The notes: generated by a model from the letters alone, not told the origin. 64,000 nt of DNA from Rudanella sp031411995 (GCA_031411995.1 JANOCD010000007.1:71180-135179), one strand, 5' to 3'. Positions 37,535 through 46,527 are shown, numbered from the stretch's first letter. Numbers and translations: made by a program.

Positions 37535-38001
37535 TACCCGGCAGCCTCTAAATTATACGGCACAAAGGCATCTACATTTTTCCCGTAGCGGTGCAAATCG
37601 CGAATGATACTCGAACTAATTGGGGCAAGGTGAGGTGAAGTAATAAGGAAGACCGTTTCTACATCTTCATAAACAAACCTATTCACCTGCGAAATCCCAT
37701 TCTCGTATTCAAAATCGGTGGTGTTTCGCAAACCCCGAAGCAGAAATCTGGCTCCTATTTCCCGCGCTACATTGGCCGTCAAGTCGTCGTAAGAAACCAC
37801 CCGAACGGCCGGATAATCCCGAAATGTCTGTTCGATCAGACTAACCATTTGCTCCAGAGCAAAATAACGTTGTTTATTCGCGTTGCGACCAATGCCAATA
37901 ATAATCTCATCAAAAAGTTGAAGTCCCCGCAGCACAATGTCTTCGTGACCTTTGGTGAAGGGATCGAACGAGCCGGGAAATAGGGCCATACGTGGGGTCA
38001 T
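37531..38001 (-). CDS. coaD: pantetheine-phosphate adenylyltransferase
   Basis: 156 residues. CoaD catalyses ATP + 4'-phosphopantetheine to dephospho-CoA, the penultimate step of CoA synthesis, in the cytoplasm. The nucleotidyltransferase signature is ALFPGSFDPFTKGHEDI with T16-x-G-H19, followed by RNANKQRYF, the phosphopantetheine-binding RGLRNTTDFEYE, and the ISSSIIRDL motif. Length is normal. Its ATG overlaps the stop of the DUF3822 gene by 4 bases, a pairing regularly seen in Cytophagales. Confidence 0.96.
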   Translation of the reverse strand: MTPRMALFPGSFDPFTKGHEDIVLRGLQLFDEIIIGIGRNANKQRYFALEQMVSLIEQTFRDYPAVRVVSYDDLTANVAREIGARFLLRGLRNTTDFEYENGISQVNRFVYEDVETVFLITSPHLAPISSSIIRDLHRYGKNVDAFVPYNLEAAGY

Positions 38002-38888
38002 TCGCTTAACAAAGTTAATCCATATAAACTCAGATACCGGTGTTCAGGGAGGTCGTCGAAATCGCCGTTGAAGCGGATGCCGGTGGGCGTTTGGCCAAAC
38101 ATCATGTGTGGCAAAAACTCCGACAAGTGCGTATACGAATCAGCAAAGGGCGTGATTTCTCCGAACAGCAGAATATTGACAGAGTACGGCTCTAACCGAA
38201 GTTCTTCAAGAACATACAGGATATAATACGTTAAATCCTGCGGGTTTTTAAACCCAAACCGGTTGCAGTAACGCAATGCATGATTAGAGCGCAGGATAAC
38301 CGTAACAAACTCATCCTCAAAATATAATAGTAAATTCTGCGTGCTCACCAGTCGTTTTTCCACGGCTGCTGAAGCCATAATCAGGGCACTGGTCTGATGA
38401 ACAAAGGTCGTATTTTGTAAGGGATAAACTCCCGCCAGATAGTTTGCCAGTCGATGCTCCACATTGAATACAGACACAAACCCATCGCGAACATGCTCAA
38501 AAAAGTGGGCATATTCGTGGGGTGGCAAGGCACTGCCCCGCATTAGGGTCATGTAGCTGGTTGCGTATTCTTTCCGAAATAGAGCAGCAGGAATCAGGGT
38601 AAAGGCCGGCGAATTAACCGTGATCAGCACCTGTTGCCACGGACCTGCTGACAGGACCGGGTGATCCTGAAAAATGGCGGGCAGATTGTCGGCCAGTGAC
38701 CGTTCGGTGAGCAGTGATGGAAACGAAAAATCTTCGAGCCACGCGAGCCGCTTCTGCGAATCCAGGTAGGCAAACCGCAAATGATCTTTGCCGACTTCAA
38801 CGCACAGAACCGATTGCTCCGTTTGAGCGGCATCAAACGAATCCTGGCGAATAGCGACAATTGGCGACACAGTGGCGGTGGTTAACAC
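37998..38888 (-). CDS. DUF3822 family protein
   Basis: 296 residues. It resembles the actin-like/ASKHA-type DUF3822 proteins found next to coaD in Bacteroidota (LCVEVGKDHLRFAYLDSQKR, then LITVNSPAFTLIPAALFRKE and LRSNHALRYCNRFGFKNPQD). No signal peptide. The function is unknown. The fixed link with coaD, with overlapping stop and start, suggests a housekeeping role possibly related to CoA metabolism or to the RNA methyltransferase commonly found in the same cluster. Confidence 0.82.
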   Translation of the reverse strand: MLTTATVSPIVAIRQDSFDAAQTEQSVLCVEVGKDHLRFAYLDSQKRLAWLEDFSFPSLLTERSLADNLPAIFQDHPVLSAGPWQQVLITVNSPAFTLIPAALFRKEYATSYMTLMRGSALPPHEYAHFFEHVRDGFVSVFNVEHRLANYLAGVYPLQNTTFVHQTSALIMASAAVEKRLVSTQNLLLYFEDEFVTVILRSNHALRYCNRFGFKNPQDLTYYILYVLEELRLEPYSVNILLFGEITPFADSYTHLSEFLPHMMFGQTPTGIRFNGDFDDLPEHRYLSLYGLTLLSE

Positions 38889-38936
38889 AAGCGTGAGGTA
38901 ATCTGGTTTAGACAGGCTAATTACAACATTAACAAA

Positions 38937-39440
38937 TTATGAAGCAAGAAAGCCCCGCAAGGCAAACACGTCATCTATTGAACGGCACCGTTGAAAGAGC
39001 GTATGTACTTCGTCGGGCGGGTAGGATTTGATTTCGTCAAAGGTCATAAACCGAACTTCTTCAATAATTTGATCATCCAGACTCATTTCAGGGTCCATTC
39101 CTTGCCGAACAAATCCGCCAATCACACGAATCTCGAAAAAAAGCTCCAGCGCATGTAGGGGGGGCTCTCTGAATTCGTTCACGAATAACATGTCTCCCAC
39201 CTCAATTTTCAGGCCAGTTTCTTCGTCAAACTCACGAATAAGCCCTTCGCGGGTGGCTTCGCCAAACTGAAGGCCCCCGCCCGGCGGACACCAGAACGTA
39301 TCAGACTGATTAATGCCCCGGTGCCGAACCATCAGGAGCCGGTCGCCCTCGCGGTGCAACCCACACACCCGCAGGCGGAGCCGATTACCATATAGTTTAA
39401 GCACGTCAGTACGTGCTTTGTCCTCCGTTAGCGTCATCAT
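38937..39440 (-). CDS. NUDIX hydrolase
   Basis: 167 residues. The complete Nudix box is present from about residue 54 to 77: GGGLQFGEATREGLIREF followed by DEETGL, matching GX5EX7REUXEEXGU. The flanking strands (RLRVCGLHREGDRLLMVRH) are typical of ADP-sugar or oxidised-nucleotide NUDIX enzymes. It hydrolyses a nucleoside diphosphate linked to another moiety using a divalent metal; the substrate is not predictable. The gene is adjacent to DUF3822-coaD on the same strand with a 48-base gap. A good -7 promoter lies 26 bases upstream of the start. Confidence 0.88.
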   Translation of the reverse strand: MMTLTEDKARTDVLKLYGNRLRLRVCGLHREGDRLLMVRHRGINQSDTFWCPPGGGLQFGEATREGLIREFDEETGLKIEVGDMLFVNEFREPPLHALELFFEIRVIGGFVRQGMDPEMSLDDQIIEEVRFMTFDEIKSYPPDEVHTLFQRCRSIDDVFALRGFLAS

Positions 39441-39465
39441 TTGTGCCCCTAGTCAAAAAAGAGGA

Positions 39466-39473
39466 CAAAGATA
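39466..39473 (-). promoter_or_regulatory. -7 promoter element for the NUDIX gene
   Basis: Minus strand reads TATCTTTG, a full match to the Bacteroidota TAnnTTTG consensus, 26 bases before the start codon. No clear -33 TTG is seen. Confidence 0.5.
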
Positions 39474-39529
39474 CGCGGAAAATAACCGCTTGATATAGAC
39501 TCCTCCACGATGGATTGTTCGTCAACCTT

Positions 39530-39537
39530 TACCTTTG
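39530..39537 (+). promoter_or_regulatory. -7 promoter element immediately before a methyltransferase start
   Basis: Plus strand reads TACCTTTG and continues C-C-C-G-ATG. The start codon is 5 bases after the element, so transcription would begin at or just after the A of the ATG. Confidence 0.5.
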
Positions 39538-39541
39538 CCCG

Positions 39542-40441
39542 ATGCTTCAACTCCTGACTCCCGGTCCCTGGCCCGCTTATGAACTCATTGACTCCGGTGG
39601 TTTCGAGAAACTCGAACGGTTTGGCGACTATGTACTGGCCCGCCCCGAACCCCAGGCCATCTGGGACAAATCGCTGCCCCAGGCCGATTGGGATCATCGC
39701 GCCCACGCTACGTTCCGGCGCGACCGGCAGTCACCAGAACGGGGCGACTGGCAAAAGACCCCCGATATGCGCGATCCGTGGTTCATCGACTATCAGCATA
39801 CGGGCCTCAATCTTCGGTTTAAACTCGCGCTGACTTCGTTCAAGCACGTTGGCATTTTCCCCGAACAGGCTACGAATTGGGCGTTTATTCACGATAAAGT
39901 GAAGGCCTTACAGTCGGAAAAAGTGGCTATTGATCGACCAAAGATGCTGAACTTGTTTGCCTACACGGGTGGGGCATCGCTGGCCGCTTGTCAGGCCGGG
40001 GCCGACGTGACCCATGTGGATGCTGTGAAACCTGTGATTACCTGGGCACGGGAAAATATGGATCAGAGCAACCTCAAAGACATTCGCTGGGTGGTGGAAG
40101 ATGCGCTCAAATTTGTTCGGCGTGAGGTTCGCCGGGGCAACACCTACAACGGCATTATTCTGGACCCACCCGCCTACGGACGCGGCCCCGACGGGGAGAA
40201 ATGGGTACTGGAAGAACACCTGAACGAACTGCTCAAAACCTGTGCCGACCTGCTCGACCGCGACAACCGCTTTTTTATTATCAACTTATACTCGCTTGGC
40301 TTCTCGTCGCTGATCCTCGACAACCTCATGCGGCAGGTGTTTGGCACGCCCGCTGGTGCCGAATGGGGCGAGTTATACCTGGATGATCGTTATCAAAAAA
40401 GGCTACCTTTGGGGGTATTTTATCGGTTTTCGTCGGTTTAG
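39542..40441 (+). CDS. class I SAM-dependent RNA methyltransferase (RlmI/RlmK-like fold)
   Basis: 299 residues from ATG 39542; an upstream in-frame TTG lies ahead of the promoter element and is unlikely. The methyltransferase core has motif I LNLFAYTGGASLAACQAGAD, an acidic SAM ligand in THVDAVKPVITWA, and motif IV IILDPPAYGRGP, with the DPPAYG sequence typical of 23S rRNA cytosine/guanine methyltransferases. The N-terminal ~100 residues lack the PUA domain found in the RlmI-type protein at 49608. The target RNA is unknown. Confidence 0.82.
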   Translation: MLQLLTPGPWPAYELIDSGGFEKLERFGDYVLARPEPQAIWDKSLPQADWDHRAHATFRRDRQSPERGDWQKTPDMRDPWFIDYQHTGLNLRFKLALTSFKHVGIFPEQATNWAFIHDKVKALQSEKVAIDRPKMLNLFAYTGGASLAACQAGADVTHVDAVKPVITWARENMDQSNLKDIRWVVEDALKFVRREVRRGNTYNGIILDPPAYGRGPDGEKWVLEEHLNELLKTCADLLDRDNRFFIINLYSLGFSSLILDNLMRQVFGTPAGAEWGELYLDDRYQKRLPLGVFYRFSSV

Positions 40442-40454
40442 ATGACGCTATTGC

Positions 40455-41420
40455 ATGAAAGTAATTGATTTGTTTGCTGGAATTGGTGGGATTCGATTGG
40501 GGTTTGAAGCGCATGGGTGTCAATGCGTTTTTACTTCCGAATGGGATAGTGACGCTCAAAGGATGTATGAGGCAAACTACGGCTATATGCCACAGGGCGA
40601 CATTACGGAGATTGCTCCCGCAGATGTACCTGATCACGATATTTTGCTTGGCGGATTCCCTTGCCAGCCATTCAGTATTATTGGAAAATCGCTTGGCTTT
40701 GCTGATACAAGGGGGACTTTGTTTTTCAACATTGAAGAGATTCTGCGAGTAAAGCAACCGTATGCTTTCATGCTTGAAAATGTGAAGCAACTAAAATCTC
40801 ATGACAAAGGCCGAACAATAGGGGTAATCAAAGAGAAGCTGGAAAATTTGGGCTATCATGTTCACATGAAAGTTTTAAATGCGCTTGATTTTGGTCTTCC
40901 ACAAAAGCGGGAGAGGATAATTATTGTAGGCTTCAAAGAAGACTTAGCCTTTGATTTTCCTAAGCCATTTGGTTATTATGAACCATTATCGGCCATTTTG
41001 GAACCCGATGAAGACATTAATCCTTCGTTTTTTGCCTCTGAAAAAATAGTAAATAGCCGATTTGAAAAGATCAGGAAATCCTTCCCAATACCGTCAGTCT
41101 GGCACGAAAACAAAGGGGGCAACATATCAGCTCTGCCTTATTCATGCGCTTTACGGGCAGGAGCATCGTATAATTACCTGCTCGTGAATGGTAAACGGCG
41201 CCTGACATCCAGAGAGATGTTACGATTACAGGGTTTCCCCGAAACATTTAAGATTGTTGTTGGGTATCAGGCCATGCGGAAACTGACAGGGAACAGCGTA
41301 GCGATTCCGGTAATTCAGGCTGTAGCTGGCAAGATGATGGAAGCGATTAAGAACCGAACGATTAAACGAAAAAGAGTTGAGTACAAACAACTGAGCTTAT
41401 TGGAAACAGCAAGTATATGA
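40455..41420 (+). CDS. DNA (cytosine-5-)-methyltransferase of a type II restriction-modification system
   Basis: 321 residues with all the conserved C5-methylase motifs in order: I (IDLFAGIGGIRLGF), IV with the catalytic C70 (LLGGFPCQPFS), VI (E108-N-V), VIII (QKRERIIIVGF, 150-160), the variable target-recognition part, IX (RLTSREMLRLQGFP) and X (GNSVAIPVIQAV). It transfers a methyl group to C5 of cytosine in the recognition site and protects host DNA from the endonuclease encoded next. The stop overlaps the next ATG by 4 bases. AT content is clearly higher than in flanking genes, which suggests horizontal acquisition between two chromosomal genes. Confidence 0.94.
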   Translation: MKVIDLFAGIGGIRLGFEAHGCQCVFTSEWDSDAQRMYEANYGYMPQGDITEIAPADVPDHDILLGGFPCQPFSIIGKSLGFADTRGTLFFNIEEILRVKQPYAFMLENVKQLKSHDKGRTIGVIKEKLENLGYHVHMKVLNALDFGLPQKRERIIIVGFKEDLAFDFPKPFGYYEPLSAILEPDEDINPSFFASEKIVNSRFEKIRKSFPIPSVWHENKGGNISALPYSCALRAGASYNYLLVNGKRRLTSREMLRLQGFPETFKIVVGYQAMRKLTGNSVAIPVIQAVAGKMMEAIKNRTIKRKRVEYKQLSLLETASI

Positions 41421-42475
41421 ATACTATTGAAGCTAAGGCAGCCCTTGATAGCCTAATCAAAAAGAGCCGTGTTCATTTATACAAGCCGATACAGATTGCA
41501 GAGATTTTGCATCGAGACAGGGTCAATAATGATATTGATTTAGAAAACCTAAGCACGTATCGCAACCCATCAAAAGCATGGCGCGATGTAATTACAAATC
41601 AGTTTGTAGGTCGTAGTAGCACATCATCAGCGCGTTATCAGGATGACGTTTTCAACGAAAATGCTATTCCTCCCCATATTTTAGTTGTTTTAGGGCAAGA
41701 GAATCGTAAAAAAGGCGGAATTGTTGAAGCTTACATTTACAGACGTTTCACGGATCGGTTTTCTCAAATGGCCTCCGCATTGGCATATTGTAACGATCAT
41801 GACAGCAGCACCTTTATAATACTTGACTTTATAAATTTATTCTGGCATAATCCTGGTTTAAGAAGAAGTATTGATAAAATCTACGAAGTCGTTGTCTATT
41901 CCCTTTTCTCTGTACTTGTTGAAGCCCTGGAGGTGTTTGTTACAGTTGGTATCAACGAAGAAAAGTCCGATATGTTAGCGGAGTTCGAGGATTTCACCAA
42001 AATGGTTATCGGCTTGTCATCAGCTAAAAAACGACTCAATTTACCTGCCAGAATTTACCGGGTTGGCGTTACTAATGCGGCTGACCGTGGCCTTGATATG
42101 TATGCTAATTTTGGCATGGCTATTCAGATCAAACACCTTTCTCTAACTCCCGAATTGGCCGAAAATATAGTTGGCTCTGTTATGGCTGATCGGATTGTAA
42201 TTATCTGCAAGACAGGAGAAAAAGCGTTGATTGTATCACTTTTAAATCAGATTGGCTGGAAATCACGAATTCAAAGCATCATTACAGAAAATGACCTTGA
42301 ACAATGGTATGAACGGGCATTAAGGGGAGAATTCAGGGCTGAAATTGGCGATAGAATTTTATTGACGCTTCAAGAACAGATTATAGCTGAATTTCCAGCG
42401 TCGAATAACTCTGAGTTTACAAATTTCTACGAAGGGCGGAATTACAATTTGCTGACAGATGATTTCTGGATTTAA
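41417..42475 (+). CDS. HaeII-family type II restriction endonuclease
   Basis: 352 residues, the usual length for the HaeII family. Recognisable family segments are SRVHLYKPIQIAEILHRDR near the N-terminus, RNPSKAWRD, GGIVEAYIYRRFTDRFSQM in the middle, and RVGVTNAADRGLDMYANFG followed by MAIQIKHLSL. The last stretch has D and Q-x-K spacing compatible with a nuclease core. If specificity is kept, the site would be RGCGCY. It is translationally coupled to the C5-methylase (ATGA overlap), so methylase is made first. No controller gene is present. AT-rich like its partner. Assignment is by remembered family motifs, not by a search. Confidence 0.78.
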   Translation: MNTIEAKAALDSLIKKSRVHLYKPIQIAEILHRDRVNNDIDLENLSTYRNPSKAWRDVITNQFVGRSSTSSARYQDDVFNENAIPPHILVVLGQENRKKGGIVEAYIYRRFTDRFSQMASALAYCNDHDSSTFIILDFINLFWHNPGLRRSIDKIYEVVVYSLFSVLVEALEVFVTVGINEEKSDMLAEFEDFTKMVIGLSSAKKRLNLPARIYRVGVTNAADRGLDMYANFGMAIQIKHLSLTPELAENIVGSVMADRIVIICKTGEKALIVSLLNQIGWKSRIQSIITENDLEQWYERALRGEFRAEIGDRILLTLQEQIIAEFPASNNSEFTNFYEGRNYNLLTDDFWI

Positions 42476-42493
42476 GTTAACGCTATTCTGACT

Positions 42494-43687
42494 ATGCAGA
42501 TCATCCAGTTCATAACCAAAATTTGCTTTGTTGCACTGATAATGGCGTTTATCGGTTGCGGGACCGATCCGCGCCAGCAAACGCACATTCCGGCTTTGCC
42601 AATGGGTAGTGATAGCTCGCGGACGGAGGCTGCGTTGCGAGCGTTAACCCGCGCCATAAACCAATCGTCACCGGCATCAGCGTATGCCAAACGCGCCAAA
42701 ATTTATTTGGAAACGGGTCGCTCGAAAGAAGCCCTCGCTGATATTGACGAGGCCATCAGTCGAAATAACACAGAAGGGTCTTATTTTCTCATCAGAGCAC
42801 AGGTCTTGCGGGCACTGAAACTCCCTCAAAAAGCACTCGACAACGCCCAACGGGCCGAGATTCTGGGAGCCGACACCCCCGAATTATACACCCTGCTGGC
42901 CGATGTCTGGCAGCAACAAAACCAGTTCGCCAAAGCTCGTTTATATCTGGCCAAAGCTCTGCAAATGGCTCCTTATGACGGAGAAGCTTACTTTGTCAAT
43001 GGAATGATTACTGCCAAACAGGGCGACACTACGCAGGCACTGTCGCTCTATCAGCAATCGCTGAAACTGAAACCCCGCTACCTGGAAACCTATAATCAAC
43101 TGGCAGCCATCTATCGGTCGTTGGGCGATTTGGGGTCTGCCCTGTCCTATAATGAGCAGGCCATCCGGTATTTCCCCAATGACCCCCGCCTGACGTTTGG
43201 GCAGGGAATGATTTACCAGGCGGGCGGGCGACTCGACAGTGCGCTGACGTTTTATCAGCAAACAGTTCGGCTCGATCCGCTGTATTTTCAGGCCAATTTT
43301 CAGGCTGGGTTAATTTTGCAACGCTGGAGAGCGCATACGCAGGCGTTGACCAATTTCAACCGGGTGCAGCAACTCAATCCCCAGTTCCCGCGCATCGACA
43401 CCTACATTGGTCAGTGTCAGGAACAGTTGGGATTGTATGCAGAAGCTATAACCTCATACACAAAAAGCACCCGCCAAAACCCGGCCGATCAACAGGCGGT
43501 TGCGGGAATGTGGCGGGCGCAACGCCGATTGTATAGCCCAAACCGGTATAACTCCGTACTTTTGCCCGAAGAAGTGGGTACGGCAGGGGCAACAGACCCA
43601 ACCGCTCCGCCCACCGATAATCGAATGGAAATCCCGACAATTCAACCCCGGAACCAACTTTCGACCAGACCGGATTCGACAAGGTAA
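42494..43687 (+). CDS. TPR-repeat lipoprotein
   Basis: 397 residues. The lipoprotein signal ends at FIGC (Cys22). It is followed by about eight tetratricopeptide repeats, for example AKIYLETGRSKEALADIDEA, AYFVNGMITAKQGDTTQALS and TYNQLAAIYRSLGDLGSALS. The C-terminal ~60 residues are Pro/Thr-rich and probably disordered. TPR lipoproteins act as scaffolds at the periplasmic face of the membrane; no specific partner is evident. The composition returns to the host average, so this marks the right border of the restriction module. The region after the gene carries a repeat cluster. Confidence 0.82.
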   Translation: MQIIQFITKICFVALIMAFIGCGTDPRQQTHIPALPMGSDSSRTEAALRALTRAINQSSPASAYAKRAKIYLETGRSKEALADIDEAISRNNTEGSYFLIRAQVLRALKLPQKALDNAQRAEILGADTPELYTLLADVWQQQNQFAKARLYLAKALQMAPYDGEAYFVNGMITAKQGDTTQALSLYQQSLKLKPRYLETYNQLAAIYRSLGDLGSALSYNEQAIRYFPNDPRLTFGQGMIYQAGGRLDSALTFYQQTVRLDPLYFQANFQAGLILQRWRAHTQALTNFNRVQQLNPQFPRIDTYIGQCQEQLGLYAEAITSYTKSTRQNPADQQAVAGMWRAQRRLYSPNRYNSVLLPEEVGTAGATDPTAPPTDNRMEIPTIQPRNQLSTRPDSTR

Positions 43688-43690
43688 ATT

Positions 43691-43806
43691 GTTTCGAGTT
43701 TCAATGGCTACGCCGTTTCAGATTTCACATGACTGGCGCAGCCTCTGAAACCTGAAACGGCATAGCCATTGAAACTCGAAACGGTGCAGCCATTGAAACC
43801 TGAAAC
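43691..43806. repeat. 24-bp repeat cluster: one inverted and three tandem direct copies
   Basis: Three adjacent 24-base units at 43735-43758, 43759-43782 and 43783-43806 share the pattern GG-GCAGCC-TTGAAAC-TGAAAC. The segment 43691-43714 is the reverse complement of the second unit with one mismatch (GTTTCGAGTTTCAATGGCTA + CGCC). The cluster fills the TPR-thrS intergenic space and can fold into alternative hairpins. A related cluster lies at 49485-49600. Confidence 0.8.
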
Positions 43807-43824
43807 AGACTTTAACGATAGTAT

Positions 43825-45783
43825 ATGATTGCCCAGGATCAACTCATTCACGTAACGCTGCCCGATGGGAGTGTCCGCGAATACCCGAAAGGAAGTTCCA
43901 GTCTCGACGTTGCGCTAAGTATCAGCGAGGGGCTGGCTCGTAATGTGTTAGCCGCTAAGGTGGACGGAAAAGTGCAGGATGCCAACCTCCCCATCAACAG
44001 CGATGCTCAGGTACAACTGCTTACGTGGAACGACCGCGATGGAAAATCCACGTTCTGGCACTCGTCGGCGCACTTGATGGCCGAGGCTCTGGAGTCTCTT
44101 TATCCGGGCGTTAAACTGGCTATTGGCCCCGCCGTGGAGAATGGTTTCTATTACGATGTGGACTTCGAAGGGAAACATTTCTCGCAGGACGACTTCAAAA
44201 AAGTGGAGGACAAAATGCTCGAACTGGCTCGCCAGAAAAACGAGTATGTTCGGCAACCCATTGGCAAAGAGGCTGCTCTGGCTTATTTCATTGAGAAAGG
44301 CGACCCCTACAAAGTCGAACTGATCCATGGCCTGGAAGACGGTTCCATCACCTTGTATACGCAGGGTGGTTTCACGGATCTTTGCCGGGGGCCACACATT
44401 CCCAACACGGGTTCCATTAAGGCCATAAAGTTGATGAATGTGGCCGGTGCCTACTGGCGGGGCGACGAAAAGAACAAGATGCTCACCCGTATCTACGGCG
44501 TGACGTTTCCGAAGCAAAAGGAACTCGAAGAATACCTTCATTTGCTTGAGGAGGCCAAAAAGCGTGATCACCGCAAGCTGGGTAAAGAACTCGATTTGTT
44601 CACATTCTCCGAAAAAGTGGGCGCGGGTTTGCCGCTTTGGTTGCCCAAAGGTGCGTTGATTCGGGAGCGGCTCGAAAACTTTTTGCGCCGGGCGCAGGTG
44701 CGGGCCGGCTATTCGCCTGTGGTGACACCCCACATCGGCAGCAAGCAACTCTACATTACGTCGGGCCATTGGGAGAAATACGGCGAAGATTCGTTCCAGC
44801 CCATCCGCACACCCGACCCGAACGAGGAGTTCCTGCTGAAACCCATGAATTGCCCCCACCACTGCGAGATTTACAAATCGCGGCCCCGCTCCTACCGCGA
44901 CCTGCCACTGCGGTTGGCCGAGTTCGGGACAGTTTACCGGTATGAGCAATCGGGTGAGTTGCACGGCCTGACGCGAGTACGTGGGTTTACGCAGGACGAT
45001 GCCCACATTTTCTGCCGCCCCGATCAGGTGAAAGACGAGTTCATGAAAGTGATCGACTTGGTGCAATACGTATTTACGTCGCTCGGTTTCGACGATTATA
45101 GTGCCCAGATTTCGTTGCGCGACCCCGACAACGGGGCCAAATACATTGGTTCAGACGATTTGTGGGAGAAAGCAGAGTCAGCCATTATCGAGTCGGCGGC
45201 TGAGAAGGGGTTGAAAACTGTAACTGAAAAAGGTGAAGCAGCTTTCTACGGCCCCAAACTCGACTTTATGGTGAAAGACGCATTGGGTCGGAAGTGGCAG
45301 TTAGGAACCATTCAGGTGGACTATAACCTGCCGAACCGATTTGAGCTTGAATACGTAGGAGCCGACAATCAGAAACACCGGCCCGTCATGATTCACCGAG
45401 CACCGTTTGGCTCAATGGAGCGATTCATTGCCATTCTGATCGAGAACACCGCAGGCAATTTCCCGCTTTGGCTCTCGCCCGATCAAATTGCGGTATTACC
45501 CATCTCGGAAAAATACGAAGCCTATGCTAACGACTTGTTCCTGACCCTACAGGAGCGCGACATTCGCGGTTTTGTAGATCAGCGCGACGAGAAAATTGGT
45601 CGTAAAATCCGCGATGCCGAAGTCTCGAAAGTGCCGTTTATGCTCATTGTGGGCGATAAGGAGCAAGCCGAAGGCAAAGTCTCCGTCCGCCGGAAGGGGC
45701 AAGGTGACTTAGGCTCAATGACGGTGGAGGAGTTTACAGACTTATTTCAGAAAGAGATAGGGTTAGTTAGTCAAAAGTCTTGA
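43825..45783 (+). CDS. thrS: threonine--tRNA ligase
   Basis: 652 residues, normal length. Domain order: TGS domain (IHVTLPDGSVREYPKGSSS), the editing domain with H79-SSA-H83 and a C-x3-H zinc-like pair in LCRGPHIPN, the class II catalytic core (LWLPKGALIRERLE, LLKPMNCPHHCEIYKSRP, VRGFTQDDAHIFC, and GSMERFIAILIE), and the anticodon-binding domain (VLPISEKYEAYANDLF). It charges tRNA-Thr in the cytoplasm. The gene is followed after 96 bases by infC, the classical thrS-infC-rpmI-rplT order. No T-box leader is seen; the upstream space is taken by the 24-bp repeats. Confidence 0.97.
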   Translation: MIAQDQLIHVTLPDGSVREYPKGSSSLDVALSISEGLARNVLAAKVDGKVQDANLPINSDAQVQLLTWNDRDGKSTFWHSSAHLMAEALESLYPGVKLAIGPAVENGFYYDVDFEGKHFSQDDFKKVEDKMLELARQKNEYVRQPIGKEAALAYFIEKGDPYKVELIHGLEDGSITLYTQGGFTDLCRGPHIPNTGSIKAIKLMNVAGAYWRGDEKNKMLTRIYGVTFPKQKELEEYLHLLEEAKKRDHRKLGKELDLFTFSEKVGAGLPLWLPKGALIRERLENFLRRAQVRAGYSPVVTPHIGSKQLYITSGHWEKYGEDSFQPIRTPDPNEEFLLKPMNCPHHCEIYKSRPRSYRDLPLRLAEFGTVYRYEQSGELHGLTRVRGFTQDDAHIFCRPDQVKDEFMKVIDLVQYVFTSLGFDDYSAQISLRDPDNGAKYIGSDDLWEKAESAIIESAAEKGLKTVTEKGEAAFYGPKLDFMVKDALGRKWQLGTIQVDYNLPNRFELEYVGADNQKHRPVMIHRAPFGSMERFIAILIENTAGNFPLWLSPDQIAVLPISEKYEAYANDLFLTLQERDIRGFVDQRDEKIGRKIRDAEVSKVPFMLIVGDKEQAEGKVSVRRKGQGDLGSMTVEEFTDLFQKEIGLVSQKS

Positions 45784-45879
45784 TGACTTGCTTCTTTTGG
45801 CTGGATTTCCTACATTTCCCGAACTTTTAACCGTCTCCTACGTTATCAGGGAGACATTTTGAAACACTAACCAGTATCT

Positions 45880-46437
45880 ATGGCATTACCCCAGCGGAGA
45901 CCACCCCGGCGTGTGGTTGAAGAACCCTACCGAATTAATGATCGTATCCAGGCTAAAGAAGTCCGGGTCGTCGGCGAAAACGTCGAACAAGGCATTTTCG
46001 ATATTGACAAAGCTAAGGCGATGGCCAAGGCCCAAAGCCTTGATCTGGTAGAAATCTCCCCCAACGCCGTCCCGCCTGTCTGCCGCGTTATTGACTACTC
46101 CAAGTTTAAATACGAGCAGAAAAAAAAGCAAAAAGAGATCAAGGCCAACGCCCAGAAAGTCGTTATAAAAGAGATTCGTTTTGGCCCCAACACCGACGAT
46201 CACGATTTCGACTTTAAACTCAAACATGCCCTCACATTCCTGAAAGAAGGTGCCAAGGTGAAAGCCTATGTGCAGTTTGTGGGTCGTGCCATTGTGTTTA
46301 AGGAGCGTGGTTTTCAATTACTTGCCCGCTTTGCAAAGGGTCTCGAAGAGGTCGGCAAGATTGAATCGGAACCCAAACTCGAAGGCAAGCGCATGAGCAT
46401 GTTCCTCGCCCCGAAAGTGGTGCAGATCAAAAAATAA
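45880..46437 (+). CDS. infC: translation initiation factor IF-3
   Basis: 185 residues. The N-terminal domain has YRINDRIQAKEVRVVGENVE and VEISPNAVPPVCRVIDYSKF, with the basic linker KYEQKKKQKEIKANAQ. The C-terminal domain is VVIKEIRFGPNTDDHDFDFK through AIVFKERGF. IF-3 binds the 30S subunit and proofreads start-codon choice. The start here is ATG, not the autoregulatory AUU known from enterobacteria, so that form of autocontrol is not expected. A short GTCTCC/GGAGAC stem lies in the thrS-infC spacer. Confidence 0.97.
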   Translation: MALPQRRPPRRVVEEPYRINDRIQAKEVRVVGENVEQGIFDIDKAKAMAKAQSLDLVEISPNAVPPVCRVIDYSKFKYEQKKKQKEIKANAQKVVIKEIRFGPNTDDHDFDFKLKHALTFLKEGAKVKAYVQFVGRAIVFKERGFQLLARFAKGLEEVGKIESEPKLEGKRMSMFLAPKVVQIKK

Positions 46438-46441
46438 GGAG

Positions 46442-46524
46442 AAAAGGGAGGAAGGAGGAAAGGGATATAGGGAAGGAAGTATTTTGCTTTTCTCCCCTCG
46501 TCCCTTTCCTTCTTCCTCCCTTTT
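46442..46524. repeat. purine/pyrimidine inverted repeat between infC and rpmI
   Basis: 24-base arms at 46442-46465 (AAAAGGGAGGAAGGAGGAAA + GGGA) and 46501-46524 are complementary with one mismatch, loop 35 bases. The right arm runs into a T-run followed at once by a -7 promoter box, so it may end infC transcripts and separate rpmI-rplT expression. Confidence 0.7.
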
Positions 46525-46527
46525 TTG

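Noticed and set aside
43691..43806. Tandem 24-bp repeats considered as a CRISPR array
   Set aside because: The units are directly adjacent with no spacers, one copy is inverted, and no cas gene is present.
43948..45066. 372-codon minus-strand frame opposite thrS
   Set aside because: Antisense shadow of a conserved housekeeping gene.
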